A DNA stretch of 64,000 bases from contig VGDT01000003.1 in the NCBI GenBank assembly GCA_016869595.1, positions 32,266 through 96,265 of the forward strand, in the 5' to 3' direction. Made by a program: the position numbers and the translations under genes. This document shows, piece after piece, positions 56,070 to 64,000 of this stretch. The notes beneath the pieces are model-generated. The model was not told the origin of the DNA, did no database searches, and saw nothing but the letters and a program-made list of their open reading frames with translations. How positions within the stretch are numbered: position 1 is the first letter of the stretch; the number at the start of each line of letters is the position of its first letter. The stretch comes from Alphaproteobacteria bacterium (GTDB taxonomy: Bacteria; Pseudomonadota; Alphaproteobacteria; Rhizobiales; Beijerinckiaceae).

Positions 56070-58148
56070 ATGCCTTCCCACATTCCAACGACCGCCTTGC
56101 GCGGCGCGCTTCTGCTGTCCCTCTCCCTCTCCGCTTCCACTGCTTTCGCGCAGCAATCATTGCCCACCATTGAGGTCGGCCCATTGAGCCCGGCGCAACC
56201 AGGCTCTCCCGGCGCCGCGCTTGAGGATCAAACCGTCGTCACGCCGACGCGCGTCGAGCAGCCGGTTGCGAGCACTGGCGCTTCCGTCAGCGTCATTCAC
56301 GCCCATGACATTCAGAAACGCGGATCGCTCAGCTTCAACGACGTGCTGCGCGGCGTTCCCGGGCTGGACGTTTTTTCCAATGGCGGGCCCGGAACGCAGA
56401 CCTCCGTCGTATTGCGCGGCTCGACGCCGGGCCAGACTCTCGTGCTGATCGACGGCATTCGCATCGGCGATCCGACGAGCACCGACGGTTCGGTCGATTT
56501 CGGCCGGCTCCTTCCAACCGATATCGAGCGGATCGAAGTGCTGCGCGGCCCGCAATCGGCGCTTTACGGCTCGGACGCGATGGGCGGCGTGATCAATATC
56601 ATCACGCGCCGCGGCAAAGGCGCGCCGCAAGGCTGGATCATGACGGAAGGCGGCTCCTATGGAACGTCGTCGTCGCGGGCCTCCATCTCCGGCGCCGATG
56701 CGCAGGGTTCCTACGCGCTGTCGATCTCAGGCCTCCATGCCGATGGTTTCCCGCGCTACGGCTATCGTCAGCAGCGTCCGATCTTCATCGGCGATCAGAC
56801 GACGCCGCTGCCGCCGCTCCCTGCCGACGATCCGACGAACAATGTCGGCGTCACGGGGCGCATCGGCTATGAATTTACCGACCGGGCGCGCATCGAAGCG
56901 GGCCTCGCCGGCTATGACAGCGCCATCCGCTACGACAATCCTTACGCCTTCAACGCGTGGAGCGTGTTCGATCCATTCAATCATCATCACGCGACCTTCA
57001 TGCAGGGCTATGTGCGGCTCGGCGCCGAGATGTTCGACAAGACGCTGCGCAACAGGCTCACGCTCTACGCCAATCGAGGAAACCGCGACGTCTGGTCGAC
57101 GGAAGCCTGTTTCGACAATTTAACCTTCACCTCGCAGAACTGCCGCTTCGGCTATCTCGGCGGGCGCAGGGGCGTCGAATATCAAAGCGACATCGTGCTT
57201 GGACCGTTCGGTCTCGCGACGCTCGGCTCGCGTGTCGAAACCGAGACGGCGCAGAATTCGCGCGAAGCCTGGATCGTCGATGACTTCACGCCGACGCGCG
57301 CCGTCCAGACGACATGGTCCGGCTATGCGCAGCATCAATTCACTCTGCTCGATCGTCTCGACATTTCCTATGGCGGGCGCATCGATGCGGTGAGTCAAAA
57401 CAAGACCTTCATGACCTGGCGGACCACGGCGAATTTCCGCATCGACGAGATCGGCATGCGCCTGCGCGGCTCTGCCGCGACGGGCGCCAAAACCGCTTCG
57501 CTCTATCAGCGATTCAGCCAATATGGCGATCCGACGCTCGCGCCCGAGCGCGTGCTCGGCTTTGACGCCGGAATAGATCAGAGCTTTTTCGGCGGCCTCG
57601 CCACCGCCTCAGTCTCCGTCTTCACCAACCGCTACACGAACCTTGTGCAGTTCGGGAAGGCCGAGAGTTGCGCATCGACGCAGATCTTCGGCTGCTATTT
57701 CAATGTCGGGCGGGCGGATACGCGCGGCGTCGAATTCTCCGGCGAAGCGGCTCTCGTGCCTAGCGCCCTGCTCGCGCGAGGAAGCTACACATTCCTCTCC
57801 GCGCGCAATCTCGATCACGACGAGGACAGCATCTACGCGGGCCGCACGCTGCTGCGCCATCCGCGTCACAAGGGGATGTGGTCGCTCATCTACACGGGCC
57901 TGCCGGGCCTTGAAGTCGAAGCGCGGGCCAATATCGTCGGCCCCGCGCATGACGTGGATTTCATCTTCAACAAGCGCGTGATGCTCGCGCCTTATGTGCG
58001 GCTCGATCTCTTCGCGAATTACAGGCTTACCGACCAGCTGACGCTTCATGCGCGTATCGAGAACCTCAACAATGCGCTCTACGAGGAGGTCTACAATTAT
58101 TCGACGACGGCGCGCGCCTTTTATGGCGGCGTGAAATACGCCTGGTGA
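56070..58148 (+). CDS. btuB: TonB-dependent cobalamin receptor
   Basis: 692 aa. Outer-membrane transport of vitamin B12 with energy from TonB. Signal peptide ending A-F-A-Q; TonB-box-like region near T-V-V-T-P-T-R; plug domain with R-G-S-T-P-G-Q-T-L-V-L-I-D-G-I-R and I-E-R-I-E-V-L-R-G-P-Q-S-A-L-Y-G-S-D-A-M-G-G-V; the 22-strand barrel ends with an aromatic-terminated strand (F-Y-G-G-V-K-Y-A-W). It follows riboswitch 1 by about 120 nt, which supports a corrinoid substrate. Confidence 0.92.
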   Translation: MPSHIPTTALRGALLLSLSLSASTAFAQQSLPTIEVGPLSPAQPGSPGAALEDQTVVTPTRVEQPVASTGASVSVIHAHDIQKRGSLSFNDVLRGVPGLDVFSNGGPGTQTSVVLRGSTPGQTLVLIDGIRIGDPTSTDGSVDFGRLLPTDIERIEVLRGPQSALYGSDAMGGVINIITRRGKGAPQGWIMTEGGSYGTSSSRASISGADAQGSYALSISGLHADGFPRYGYRQQRPIFIGDQTTPLPPLPADDPTNNVGVTGRIGYEFTDRARIEAGLAGYDSAIRYDNPYAFNAWSVFDPFNHHHATFMQGYVRLGAEMFDKTLRNRLTLYANRGNRDVWSTEACFDNLTFTSQNCRFGYLGGRRGVEYQSDIVLGPFGLATLGSRVETETAQNSREAWIVDDFTPTRAVQTTWSGYAQHQFTLLDRLDISYGGRIDAVSQNKTFMTWRTTANFRIDEIGMRLRGSAATGAKTASLYQRFSQYGDPTLAPERVLGFDAGIDQSFFGGLATASVSVFTNRYTNLVQFGKAESCASTQIFGCYFNVGRADTRGVEFSGEAALVPSALLARGSYTFLSARNLDHDEDSIYAGRTLLRHPRHKGMWSLIYTGLPGLEVEARANIVGPAHDVDFIFNKRVMLAPYVRLDLFANYRLTDQLTLHARIENLNNALYEEVYNYSTTARAFYGGVKYAW

Positions 58149-58158
58149 GGAGATCGAC

Positions 58159-58746
58159 ATGCAAACGAATGCAGACGTAACGCCAACGCGAGTTGTCGAG
58201 CCCGATGGCGCGGCGCTCGATGTCTTCTCTCTGCCGACCGACCCGGCGAGTCTCGAAGAACTCATTCGCGACCTTTTCGAGAATCATTGGGACGAGATCG
58301 TCTTCGGGCCGATCATTCAGGGCGCGGCGTGGGAAATCCACGCCGATCGTCCGCCGACTCGCATTGGGGTGCTCGACGGCTATCTCACGGTCGCCTTCGG
58401 CGTCACGCATTTTCACGTCTGCATCGGCGAGAACAAGGGACCGCGCAGTCGGCCGACGTCTCCCGAACTCGCGAAGCGCCGGCGCACGTCGCGCGCCGAA
58501 CTCTATCGCCGGCTCGGGTCGACATGCGTGCCGATGTCATGGGGATTGCAGCTCTTCAACGGCGCCGACGAACAGCAGATCACTGTGCTGCTTCCAAACC
58601 CGTTTCTTGAGCCGAAGACCGACAGGTTTCTCAAAGAGCCTGATTGGTCGCGTCTCGCACTCTGGGACAAATTGCGCGCGCGCTGGTTCGGCCTGCACGA
58701 GCCTGATCCGATCGATCGCTCGGCGAGCCGCTTCAAACATGAATGA
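58159..58746 (+). CDS. Conserved hypothetical protein in the B12-regulated operon
   Basis: 195 aa, 10 nt after btuB, so almost certainly co-transcribed under the cobalamin riboswitch. No signal peptide or membrane segment. His-containing stretch V-T-H-F-H-V-C-I-G-E-N-K (about 87-98) could bind metal, and W-G-L-Q-L-F-N-G precedes a P-N-P-F-L-E-P block. The layout recalls proteins of unknown function encoded near cobalamin or cobalt genes. I do not assign a function. Confidence 0.75.
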   Translation: MQTNADVTPTRVVEPDGAALDVFSLPTDPASLEELIRDLFENHWDEIVFGPIIQGAAWEIHADRPPTRIGVLDGYLTVAFGVTHFHVCIGENKGPRSRPTSPELAKRRRTSRAELYRRLGSTCVPMSWGLQLFNGADEQQITVLLPNPFLEPKTDRFLKEPDWSRLALWDKLRARWFGLHEPDPIDRSASRFKHE

Positions 58747-58778
58747 AGCTTAAGGGGATTCGTCTGAAAGATGGTTTT

Positions 58779-58823
58779 CCTCACCCTTCGAGACGCGTGC
58801 TGCGCACGCTCCTCAGGATGAGG
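58779..58823. repeat. Single half-unit of the CCTCATCCTGAGGAG palindromic family
   Basis: 45 bp, CCTCACCCTTCGAGACG ... CTCCTCAGGATGAGG, the same length and ends as the left half-unit at 54113-54157, with a different hairpin in the middle (GCGTGCTGCGCACGC). Lies between the hypothetical gene and the membrane protein of the B12 operon. Confidence 0.88.
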
Positions 58824-58886
58824 AAGCCCTTCACCCGATCGCCCTGCGTGAGATCTAAGTCGACGTCAAACTCAAAGGAGACTGAT

Positions 58887-59441
58887 ATGACAACTATGCT
58901 TTCCGCCGTCTCAAACGATCGTCGCTTCGCGCTATGGGCGGCGACGCTTATTGCAGCGACCATTCTTTCCAGCTTCGCGCTCGCCTGCGCCGTTCCGCTC
59001 GCGGGCTTCGCCGCTGTGGCGGCGCTCACCGCTTCGCGCCGCGAGGCCCTGCTGCTGACAAGCGCGATCTGGCTCACGAACCAAGCGGTCGGCTTCCTCT
59101 TCCTGAATTATCCCACCGATCCGATGACGCTCTTTTGGGGCGGCGCGCTCGGCGTCATCGCTCTGCTGTCTTGTGAAAGCGCCGGCCTGCTCGCGCGCCG
59201 CTTTCATGGGTTTGCCGGAGGGCTCGCCGCTTTCCTCGCTTCCTTTGTCGTCTATGAGAGCCTGGTTCTGGCCGTCACGGCGGCGACCGGACCCGGCGTC
59301 GATCATTTCACCGCGCCGGTCGTGTCGCGGATCTTTTTCGTCAATCTTTTCGCGTTTGCGGGGCTGTTGATGTTGAAGGCCGTAGGCGCCGCGGCGGCGA
59401 CTCGCAGTGCCGCGAAGACTTTCGCCTCGCGTCCGACTTAG
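58887..59441 (+). CDS. Small integral membrane protein, BtuM-like candidate corrinoid transporter
   Basis: 184 aa from the ATG at 58887 with AAAGGAG about 8 nt upstream; the track start 48 codons earlier is translated repeat DNA. About five or six hydrophobic helices. The helix with Cys34 (F-A-L-A-C-A-V-P-L-A) and the motif W-L-T-N-Q-A-V-G-F-L-F-L-N-Y-P recall solitary ECF S-component-like proteins such as BtuM, which moves cobalamin across the inner membrane. Position in the operon after btuB and riboswitch fits. The call is based on context and motifs only. Confidence 0.65.
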   Translation: MTTMLSAVSNDRRFALWAATLIAATILSSFALACAVPLAGFAAVAALTASRREALLLTSAIWLTNQAVGFLFLNYPTDPMTLFWGGALGVIALLSCESAGLLARRFHGFAGGLAAFLASFVVYESLVLAVTAATGPGVDHFTAPVVSRIFFVNLFAFAGLLMLKAVGAAAATRSAAKTFASRPT

Positions 59442-59581
59442 ACGCGAGGGAGCCGTTGATGAAGGGGGGTCGTGACCCAAAGCCGCCACTTGCCGCGTCC
59501 ACTTGCCGCATCGGCCATGCTCATCACCAATGTCGATGGCGCAATGCATATCCTGTCACCGTAATGCTCGGACGCTTATTT

Positions 59582-60169
59582 TCAGCGGCACACCCTTGCG
59601 CGTTGCGCCGCACAATTAAACGAGGCGTTTTCGTCCACGGAGTGCCAGCTTCCGCCTTGTTCCTGAAATTGCCCTGCCTTTGGCTTGCTGATGCATCCGG
59701 TCTCGCCGATCACGACTACCCAAAGCTGCGCCGGGACCGGGCTTGCGACGCTGTTGAACTTGCAGCACACGGCCCGGCGACTGCGATCGAGCACATGTCC
59801 CGAAGGTAGAGACGGAAAGATCCCTTCCAAAGTCGCGCGGGCGAAGTTCGACTGGCCCGGTTGCTGAAAGCACGATGCGGGCATAACTCCCGTGTTGCGC
59901 GTCGCCCACATTTCCCGCGCGCAACGTATGATCGCGTCAGCGGCCCGCTTGCGGCATTTCCTCTTCTCGGTACGATTGCAACTGCCACGCCCTTCAATGC
60001 TGGCCAGAAGCTCCTTTTGCACGTTGCTGCTGTCTCGCGCGCGGTCGAATATCCACATTTGGCCTGCGCAGCCCCGGGAAATATCGGCGCGCGCCTCCCG
60101 TAAATTCGTCGTGATCAAACCCGTCGCGAGCATCAGGGCAATCAAAAGCGATCGGCGTCCAGCGCTCAT
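59582..60169 (-). CDS. Secreted cysteine-rich hypothetical protein
   Basis: 195 aa from the ATG at 60169. Signal peptide S-L-L-I-A-L-M-L-A-T-G-L ending A-R-A-D. The mature part has about ten Cys, including C-C in A-V-C-C-K-F, and short Trp-containing strands (Q-M-W-I-F-D, G-S-W-H-S-V-D). Convergent with the BtuM-like gene. No family recognised; disulfide-rich periplasmic or extracellular protein is the most that can be said. Confidence 0.6.
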   Translation of the reverse strand: MSAGRRSLLIALMLATGLITTNLREARADISRGCAGQMWIFDRARDSSNVQKELLASIEGRGSCNRTEKRKCRKRAADAIIRCAREMWATRNTGVMPASCFQQPGQSNFARATLEGIFPSLPSGHVLDRSRRAVCCKFNSVASPVPAQLWVVVIGETGCISKPKAGQFQEQGGSWHSVDENASFNCAAQRARVCR

Positions 60170-60430
60170 CACGGCAATTCTCCCTGCGGCAATCGGCCAT
60201 GGACTTCGTCCCGTGGCCGGTTTCGGCAAAAAATTTCAGCTTCGCATCCCAATAAGTCTTCGCTCTCTCCGGTTAACGAGTAAGCGGGCGCTTTAGTTCC
60301 GACGAGACAATGACAGCCTGCCGCCTTTGCTTGGGGGCTGGCTTTCTGCAGGTTTCTCCGCGCGTTTTTCGGCGGGACCGGCAGGAAGGGCACGCAGAGA
60401 GTGGACACGAGGCGCGTAGATATTTGAAAG

Positions 60431-60916
60431 CTATTCCCATTCAAGCCGGACCACTTCGCCCACGGCTAATTGGCCCCATTCTGCTTTAAAGGATAACAAC
60501 TGCGCCCACGTCGCAGGCGCCAGAGAGCCTTCAAATTTTCTTCCGCTCGTTCGCAAAAGCCGCCAGAGCCCTTCTTCGTGCGGCGCCACGCTGTGCAGGG
60601 CTGTCTGGAATGCACCGACAATCGCCTCTGCTTCCGATAGAGAGCGTTCATTTGCCTTGATGATTTGTCTCGATCTCTCGTTTGCTCTGCGCTTTTGTCG
60701 TCCGTCGATGATCTCCATGCTGGAAAATTTCGCTCCGGCGGCAATCGATCCCCAGAAGCCCCGTTTAAGGCCCATCCCTTTTTCTACGATGAAATGAATT
60801 AGATCATGTGGAGGTGAGAACTTTCGATCAGGTGTGAGCACGCGCAGCCTGACGCCGTCATCGCGGATGGCGATGACGATTGGACGCCCCGATGTCTTCT
60901 CTACGTTTACGTGCAT
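60431..60916 (-). CDS. Hypothetical protein
   Basis: 161 aa from the ATG at 60916; the track's longer frame enters the cobalamin adenosyltransferase remnant and is unlikely. No signal peptide. Contains H-D-L-I-H-F-I-V-E (about 38-46) and G-F-W-G-S-I-A-A-G, followed by a charged helix rich in Arg, Lys and Asn. It could be a small enzyme-like or DNA-associated protein, but nothing is recognised. Confidence 0.6.
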   Translation of the reverse strand: MHVNVEKTSGRPIVIAIRDDGVRLRVLTPDRKFSPPHDLIHFIVEKGMGLKRGFWGSIAAGAKFSSMEIIDGRQKRRANERSRQIIKANERSLSEAEAIVGAFQTALHSVAPHEEGLWRLLRTSGRKFEGSLAPATWAQLLSFKAEWGQLAVGEVVRLEWE

Positions 60917-60992
60917 TGCCGCGTGGGTACTGTGAATGGAGAGTTCCCGCAACTTCCGCAGCTGGCGCCAATCCACCGCCGCTTGAAAAGCC

Positions 60993-61130
60993 TCAGTCTC
61001 CCAACCTCCGGTCCGCGTGGCCGCTCTGCTGATCCGTGAGGCGCGCAAGCGCGAACAACAAATCGCTCAGGCGATTGAGATAGGCGAGAACATTCACTGG
61101 ACCCGCGGCGGTCAGTTCGATTGTCGCGAG
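60993..61130 (-). pseudogene. C-terminal remnant of a PduO-type cob(I)alamin adenosyltransferase
   Basis: The minus-strand frame reads T-I-E-L-T-A-A-G-P-V-N-V-L-A-Y-L-N-R-L-S, continuing D-L-L-F-A-L-A-R, then a stop at 60993. The Y-L-N-R-L-S-D-L-L-F block is the hallmark of the last helix of ATP:cob(I)alamin adenosyltransferases. Only about 45 of roughly 190 residues remain, with no start codon, and the fragment overlaps the last codons of the TonB receptor gene in another frame. It marks a deletion that joined the two genes. Confidence 0.78.
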
Positions 61131-63535
61131 AAAGGCTCAGAGAGATCAGGCAGTCGCGCGATCGGTTGTTCGAAGTTCAGCGGCCCAGCCAGCGTCACGC
61201 GCAAGGCTGCAGGCTCGAGCGGCTTGAAGTGGCGATCCATCACGCCGACGCCGCAGACTTGGGAGGGAGCGACGCCAGCAGCGCACTGCAGGTAAAGCGG
61301 ATCGCTCGGCAAGAGCGAGCCATATGCAAAGGTGATCTGGTCGGAGCGAGAGTTGAAAACATTGAAGGCGTCGAACTGCAGCCGCCAGCCATCCGCCCAT
61401 CGATAGCCCAGTCGCGCGTTCAACGTGCCGGTCGCCGGGGACTTAAAATATCCGTCCTCGGTCAGCGCCCTCGCGCCAAAGTAGCGATATTTCAGCGCGC
61501 CGAACCATCCGGTCGCCTCGCCAAGCTCCAATCCGCCCATCGCCGTCACCGCTATCGCGTTCGACAGATAGTTGCCGGGCGCATTGCCGAGGAATGTCCC
61601 ATAAGGCAATGCATCAGGCGTGATCAGATCGAGCCACGCCAGCGTCTGCGGAACGTCGACGCCCCGGTAGCGGGCATGAACGAGCGCCACGTCGCCGTCA
61701 AATCTGATCCAGGAATTCGGACTGTATCGGTTGGCGAACTCAAGCCCATATCTGCGACTGGGGCGACCGAAGATGGTCGTGCCGCTGTCGCCAACGAACT
61801 GGTTTTCTGATTCGAGATTGAGCCAAAATAGGCTGATGCTGGAATCGAGCCCCTCGATGAATTTGGTGCGGGCGCCGATCTCAGCGCCGCGCGACTTTAC
61901 GAGCAATGGAATTGAAGCGGTCTGAACGAAGCCGTCGTCAACGCCGAGTTCGGCTGTGGAGAACTGTAGCACCGTTCCCCGTGCGTCGGTCGAGTGGAAG
62001 CCTTCACCGTAATTGGCGAAGAACTCCGTTTTGTAGAAAGGCCCGACGATGATCGACGCTTTGGGACTGAACAGCGCCGCATTCTTTACGCCTTGATTGA
62101 ACGGCCCTGTGAGCAGAAACGCCGGTAGACCAGTGCTCGCCGCGATTTTTGGCGCGTCCAATAGCGTCTGGAGCGAGCTTACCGCCGCGTTGTAATAGTC
62201 AAAGCGCGCGCCTGTTACGGTCTTTAGCCACGGCGTCCAGCGCACGGCGGTGTCGGTCCAGACGCCGATGCTGCCTTCGCCAACGGCATTGTTGCTGAGC
62301 GTGTCATAGAGCTGTCGACGGACGCTCTCCTGCAATCCGAGACGAATGTCGTCGTAGCGTCCTTGAAAGCCGATGCGCGTCTCGACCGGCGCGCCATTGA
62401 TGTCGATCCATCTGATCCCATGCTGGGCGTTTACGCCCACGATGGTGCGGTAGTCGAATTGACGGATCTGGTCGCCCAAATCCTGATGCCCCAGGAAATA
62501 GGTGTAATTGCTATAGAGATCCAAGGTCGAATGGACAACGTACCCTTCCACGCGCGTGGCGTGATTGCCTTCCATCTGACTCCAGCGCGTTGAAAGCGAA
62601 AAGCGCGAGGTCGCGCCGCCGTCAGTGGGGTCCATCGTGCCCCAACGCGACAAGATACCAGAGCTGACGGCGCGAAGCGGAATTTGATCGGTCGAGTACC
62701 ATTTGTTGGCGTAGCCCATGAAGGTCACCGACGCGCCGTCCTCTTGCGTGCCGCGCGACAAGCGCAACACGCTGTTGAGGCGCCGCATATTATCCCCGCG
62801 CTCCCACGGACCGTTGTAGTATTGCGCTTCGACGGCTCCATAGGCGGAGCCGCCGGCGAAATCCTTGTAAGGGGCGACGGCGAGAGCTCTCGCGTAGGCG
62901 AAGCTGCCGCCAGTGACTTGGAAGAAGCCTTTGTCGATCGTGTCCTTGTATTGCATGTAAATCGAGCCGGCTGACGAGAAGTCGCCGTCTTGCGCGTCGT
63001 AGGGACCTTTGCGGGCAAGGACGTAAGACAAGAGTTCGGGAATCAAGAAATTGCTGTCCGCATAACCCTGGGCATGGCCATGCGTGCGCATATTGAGCGG
63101 CATGCCGTCGAGATAGAGCGCCAGATCGGTGCCGTGGTCGAGATTGAAGCCGCGCAGGAAATACTGATTCGCCTTGCCTTCGCCGCTGTGCTGCGTGACG
63201 ACGAGTCCTGGCACAATCTCAAGCGCATCGCCGGGGCGAGCGAAAGGAAGCGCATTGACTTCCTTGCCGGTGAAGAACTGCTCGCTTGCGGCGGTGATCG
63301 GCGGCGGTTTGGGTCCGGGCTCGCCGACTGCGGCGATAACCGGTGAAGCGCGCGGCGGTTGCGGCGACGCATGAGCGCGTGCTGGTTCCCGCGCGGGCGC
63401 ATGAGAGTGAGCCGTAGGGGCGGCACGATGCGCGCCGACTTGTATTGTGGGGAGCGCGGTCTGCGCTAGCGCAGTTAACGGAGAGAGCGCCGCGAGTATC
63501 GAAATAAGGCGCACCCCGGCTGAATGAACTGGCAT
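61112..63535 (-). CDS. TonB-dependent receptor under cobalamin riboswitch control
   Basis: 807 aa. Signal peptide ends A-L-A-Q-T; a His/Pro/Ala-rich stretch follows; then the plug domain with L-E-I-V-P-G-L-V-V-T-Q-H-S-G-E-G and Y-F-L-R-G-F-N-L-D-H-G-T-D, and a barrel ending L-R-V-T-L-A-G-P-L-N-F. An additional tail of 19 residues follows this normal final Phe and is encoded partly by the adenosyltransferase remnant. It is unlike btuB in sequence but shares its type of riboswitch, so a corrinoid or cobalt-related substrate is likely; the substrate itself is not known. Confidence 0.9.
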   Translation of the reverse strand: MPVHSAGVRLISILAALSPLTALAQTALPTIQVGAHRAAPTAHSHAPAREPARAHASPQPPRASPVIAAVGEPGPKPPPITAASEQFFTGKEVNALPFARPGDALEIVPGLVVTQHSGEGKANQYFLRGFNLDHGTDLALYLDGMPLNMRTHGHAQGYADSNFLIPELLSYVLARKGPYDAQDGDFSSAGSIYMQYKDTIDKGFFQVTGGSFAYARALAVAPYKDFAGGSAYGAVEAQYYNGPWERGDNMRRLNSVLRLSRGTQEDGASVTFMGYANKWYSTDQIPLRAVSSGILSRWGTMDPTDGGATSRFSLSTRWSQMEGNHATRVEGYVVHSTLDLYSNYTYFLGHQDLGDQIRQFDYRTIVGVNAQHGIRWIDINGAPVETRIGFQGRYDDIRLGLQESVRRQLYDTLSNNAVGEGSIGVWTDTAVRWTPWLKTVTGARFDYYNAAVSSLQTLLDAPKIAASTGLPAFLLTGPFNQGVKNAALFSPKASIIVGPFYKTEFFANYGEGFHSTDARGTVLQFSTAELGVDDGFVQTASIPLLVKSRGAEIGARTKFIEGLDSSISLFWLNLESENQFVGDSGTTIFGRPSRRYGLEFANRYSPNSWIRFDGDVALVHARYRGVDVPQTLAWLDLITPDALPYGTFLGNAPGNYLSNAIAVTAMGGLELGEATGWFGALKYRYFGARALTEDGYFKSPATGTLNARLGYRWADGWRLQFDAFNVFNSRSDQITFAYGSLLPSDPLYLQCAAGVAPSQVCGVGVMDRHFKPLEPAALRVTLAGPLNFEQPIARLPDLSEPFSRQSN

Positions 63536-63616
63536 TGCAAAGCTCGCAGCAACCTTCGACCGTCACTGCAACGGGCCACGCCCATTTAAGCGCGCAAGCG
63601 CCAAGATGGGCTTCAC

Positions 63617-63659
63617 CCGCATCGGTGCACCCCGCCCGACGCTTTCGCGCGTGACCACG
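63617..63659 (-). repeat. 43-nt segment shared by both riboswitch leaders, copy 2
   Basis: Identical to 55951-55993 on the opposite strand. It follows the aptamer of riboswitch 2 and precedes the TonB receptor start by about 80 nt. Confidence 0.9.
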
Positions 63660-63838
63660 AATGACGGCAGGTCTCCTGGCTCGCGGGTCCTCGCTCAAAG
63701 GCCGCCTTCCCGGAACATTGGCTCCAGTGGCTTTTTTGGTCTTTGACTCGCCGCTCACAGTTGCGGGGGCAGCAGCGGCATTGCGCGACGATGCGCTCAC
63801 CGCATTCCCTATTGATCCCTTGCGGGAACCGTCGCTAA
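63660..63838 (-). promoter_or_regulatory. Cobalamin riboswitch 2, upstream of the second TonB receptor
   Basis: On the minus strand: GGTTCCC...GGGAATGCGGTGAGCGC, CTGCCCCCGCAACTGTGAGC, GCCACTGG, GGGAAGGC and GAGCCAGGAGACCTGCC. All conserved boxes of the aptamer are present. It reads towards riboswitch 1, so the two units converge. Confidence 0.94.
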
Positions 63839-64000
63839 CAGTAAGCGCAAAATGCGATTTTTAAGTCAATACGATTGGATGGAGCTCTATTCGTCATGCG
63901 TGCTTTTCTCGACAGTGATGCAGAAACATCACAGCTCGTCTCTAAGGGTTCGATGTCAGCTTTTGGCGCGGAGCAGCCTCCACTGCTCGAATAAGCCTCA
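63839..64000. other. End of window upstream of riboswitch 2, no gene supported
   Basis: Should hold the promoter of the second TonB receptor transcript. A 32-codon plus-strand frame (63896-63994) is present but has no ribosome site or family features, so it is not called. Confidence 0.5.

Noticed and set aside
58743-58886. 48-codon N-terminal extension of the BtuM-like protein
   Set aside because: It is translated palindromic repeat; the ATG at 58887 has AAAGGAG upstream.
63896-63994. Short plus-strand frame of 32 codons at the end of the window
   Set aside because: No ribosome site, family pattern or context; too short to support.

Overview
The window is high-GC chromosomal DNA from an alphaproteobacterium, most likely order Hyphomicrobiales (Rhizobiales). 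The evidence is the gene order around a probable replication origin (dnaQ-coaE-maf | ori | hemE-hemJ-rho ... mnmE-mnmG-rsmG-parA-parB), the PhyR-NepR-EcfG general stress module, the lptB-rpoN-hpf-ptsN cluster, and Omp25-like outer membrane proteins whose mature N-termini begin with an A-D-L-P motif. A Methylocystis/Beijerinckia-type relative fits the gene set, but nothing here (no methane or methanol oxidation gene) fixes the genus. I see no rRNA, tRNA, CRISPR array, insertion sequence or prophage.

Layout. 1-11.4 kb: MaoC dehydratase (cut by the window edge), HAD hydrolase, beta-carbonic anhydrase, CitE-like lyase, an alphaproteobacterial Mic60-like protein plus HemY, then Smr, MltA, a Tim44-like protein, FxsA, SecB, DnaQ, CoaE and Maf. 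11.4-11.8 kb: AT-rich divergent gap, the best oriC candidate. 11.8-22.9 kb: hemE, hemJ, rho, a three-gene block of secreted proteins on the other strand (one with a caspase-like His/Cys pair), then mnmE, mnmG, rsmG, parA, parB with two perfect parS sites. 23-30.3 kb: a double-barrel outer membrane protein, purL, bolA-grxD, pdxA, rsmA (carrying an in-frame palindromic repeat) and a DUF488 gene broken by an amber codon. 30.4-39.7 kb: the gmk-yicC-mltG-fabF-acpP-fabG-fabD series, interrupted by an oppositely oriented outer membrane protein gene. 39.9-45.2 kb: exported deaminase, a lower-GC OLD-family ATPase-nuclease, acs, a membrane cyclic-nucleotide-binding protein. 45.3-52.7 kb: leuD, lptB, rpoN, hpf, ptsN, a KGG stress protein, and phyR / nepR-ecfG with an exact EcfG promoter. 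52.7-55.7 kb: fumC and an M20 peptidase. 55.7-64 kb: a vitamin B12 island made of two cobalamin riboswitches facing each other, each leading a TonB-dependent receptor gene, with a BtuM-like membrane protein and a remnant of a PduO-type cobalamin adenosyltransferase.

How it fits together. The origin-proximal block couples chromosome segregation (ParAB-parS), tRNA modification (MnmEG) and haem synthesis. BolA-Grx4 is the usual Fe-S/iron module. The fab block makes fatty acids next to cell-wall (MltG) and nucleotide (Gmk) functions. The B12 island should be derepressed when cobalamin is scarce and import corrinoids across both membranes. Several families of imperfect palindromic repeats are scattered between genes, and one copy lies inside rsmA. 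All calls come from reading the sequence; no database search was run.
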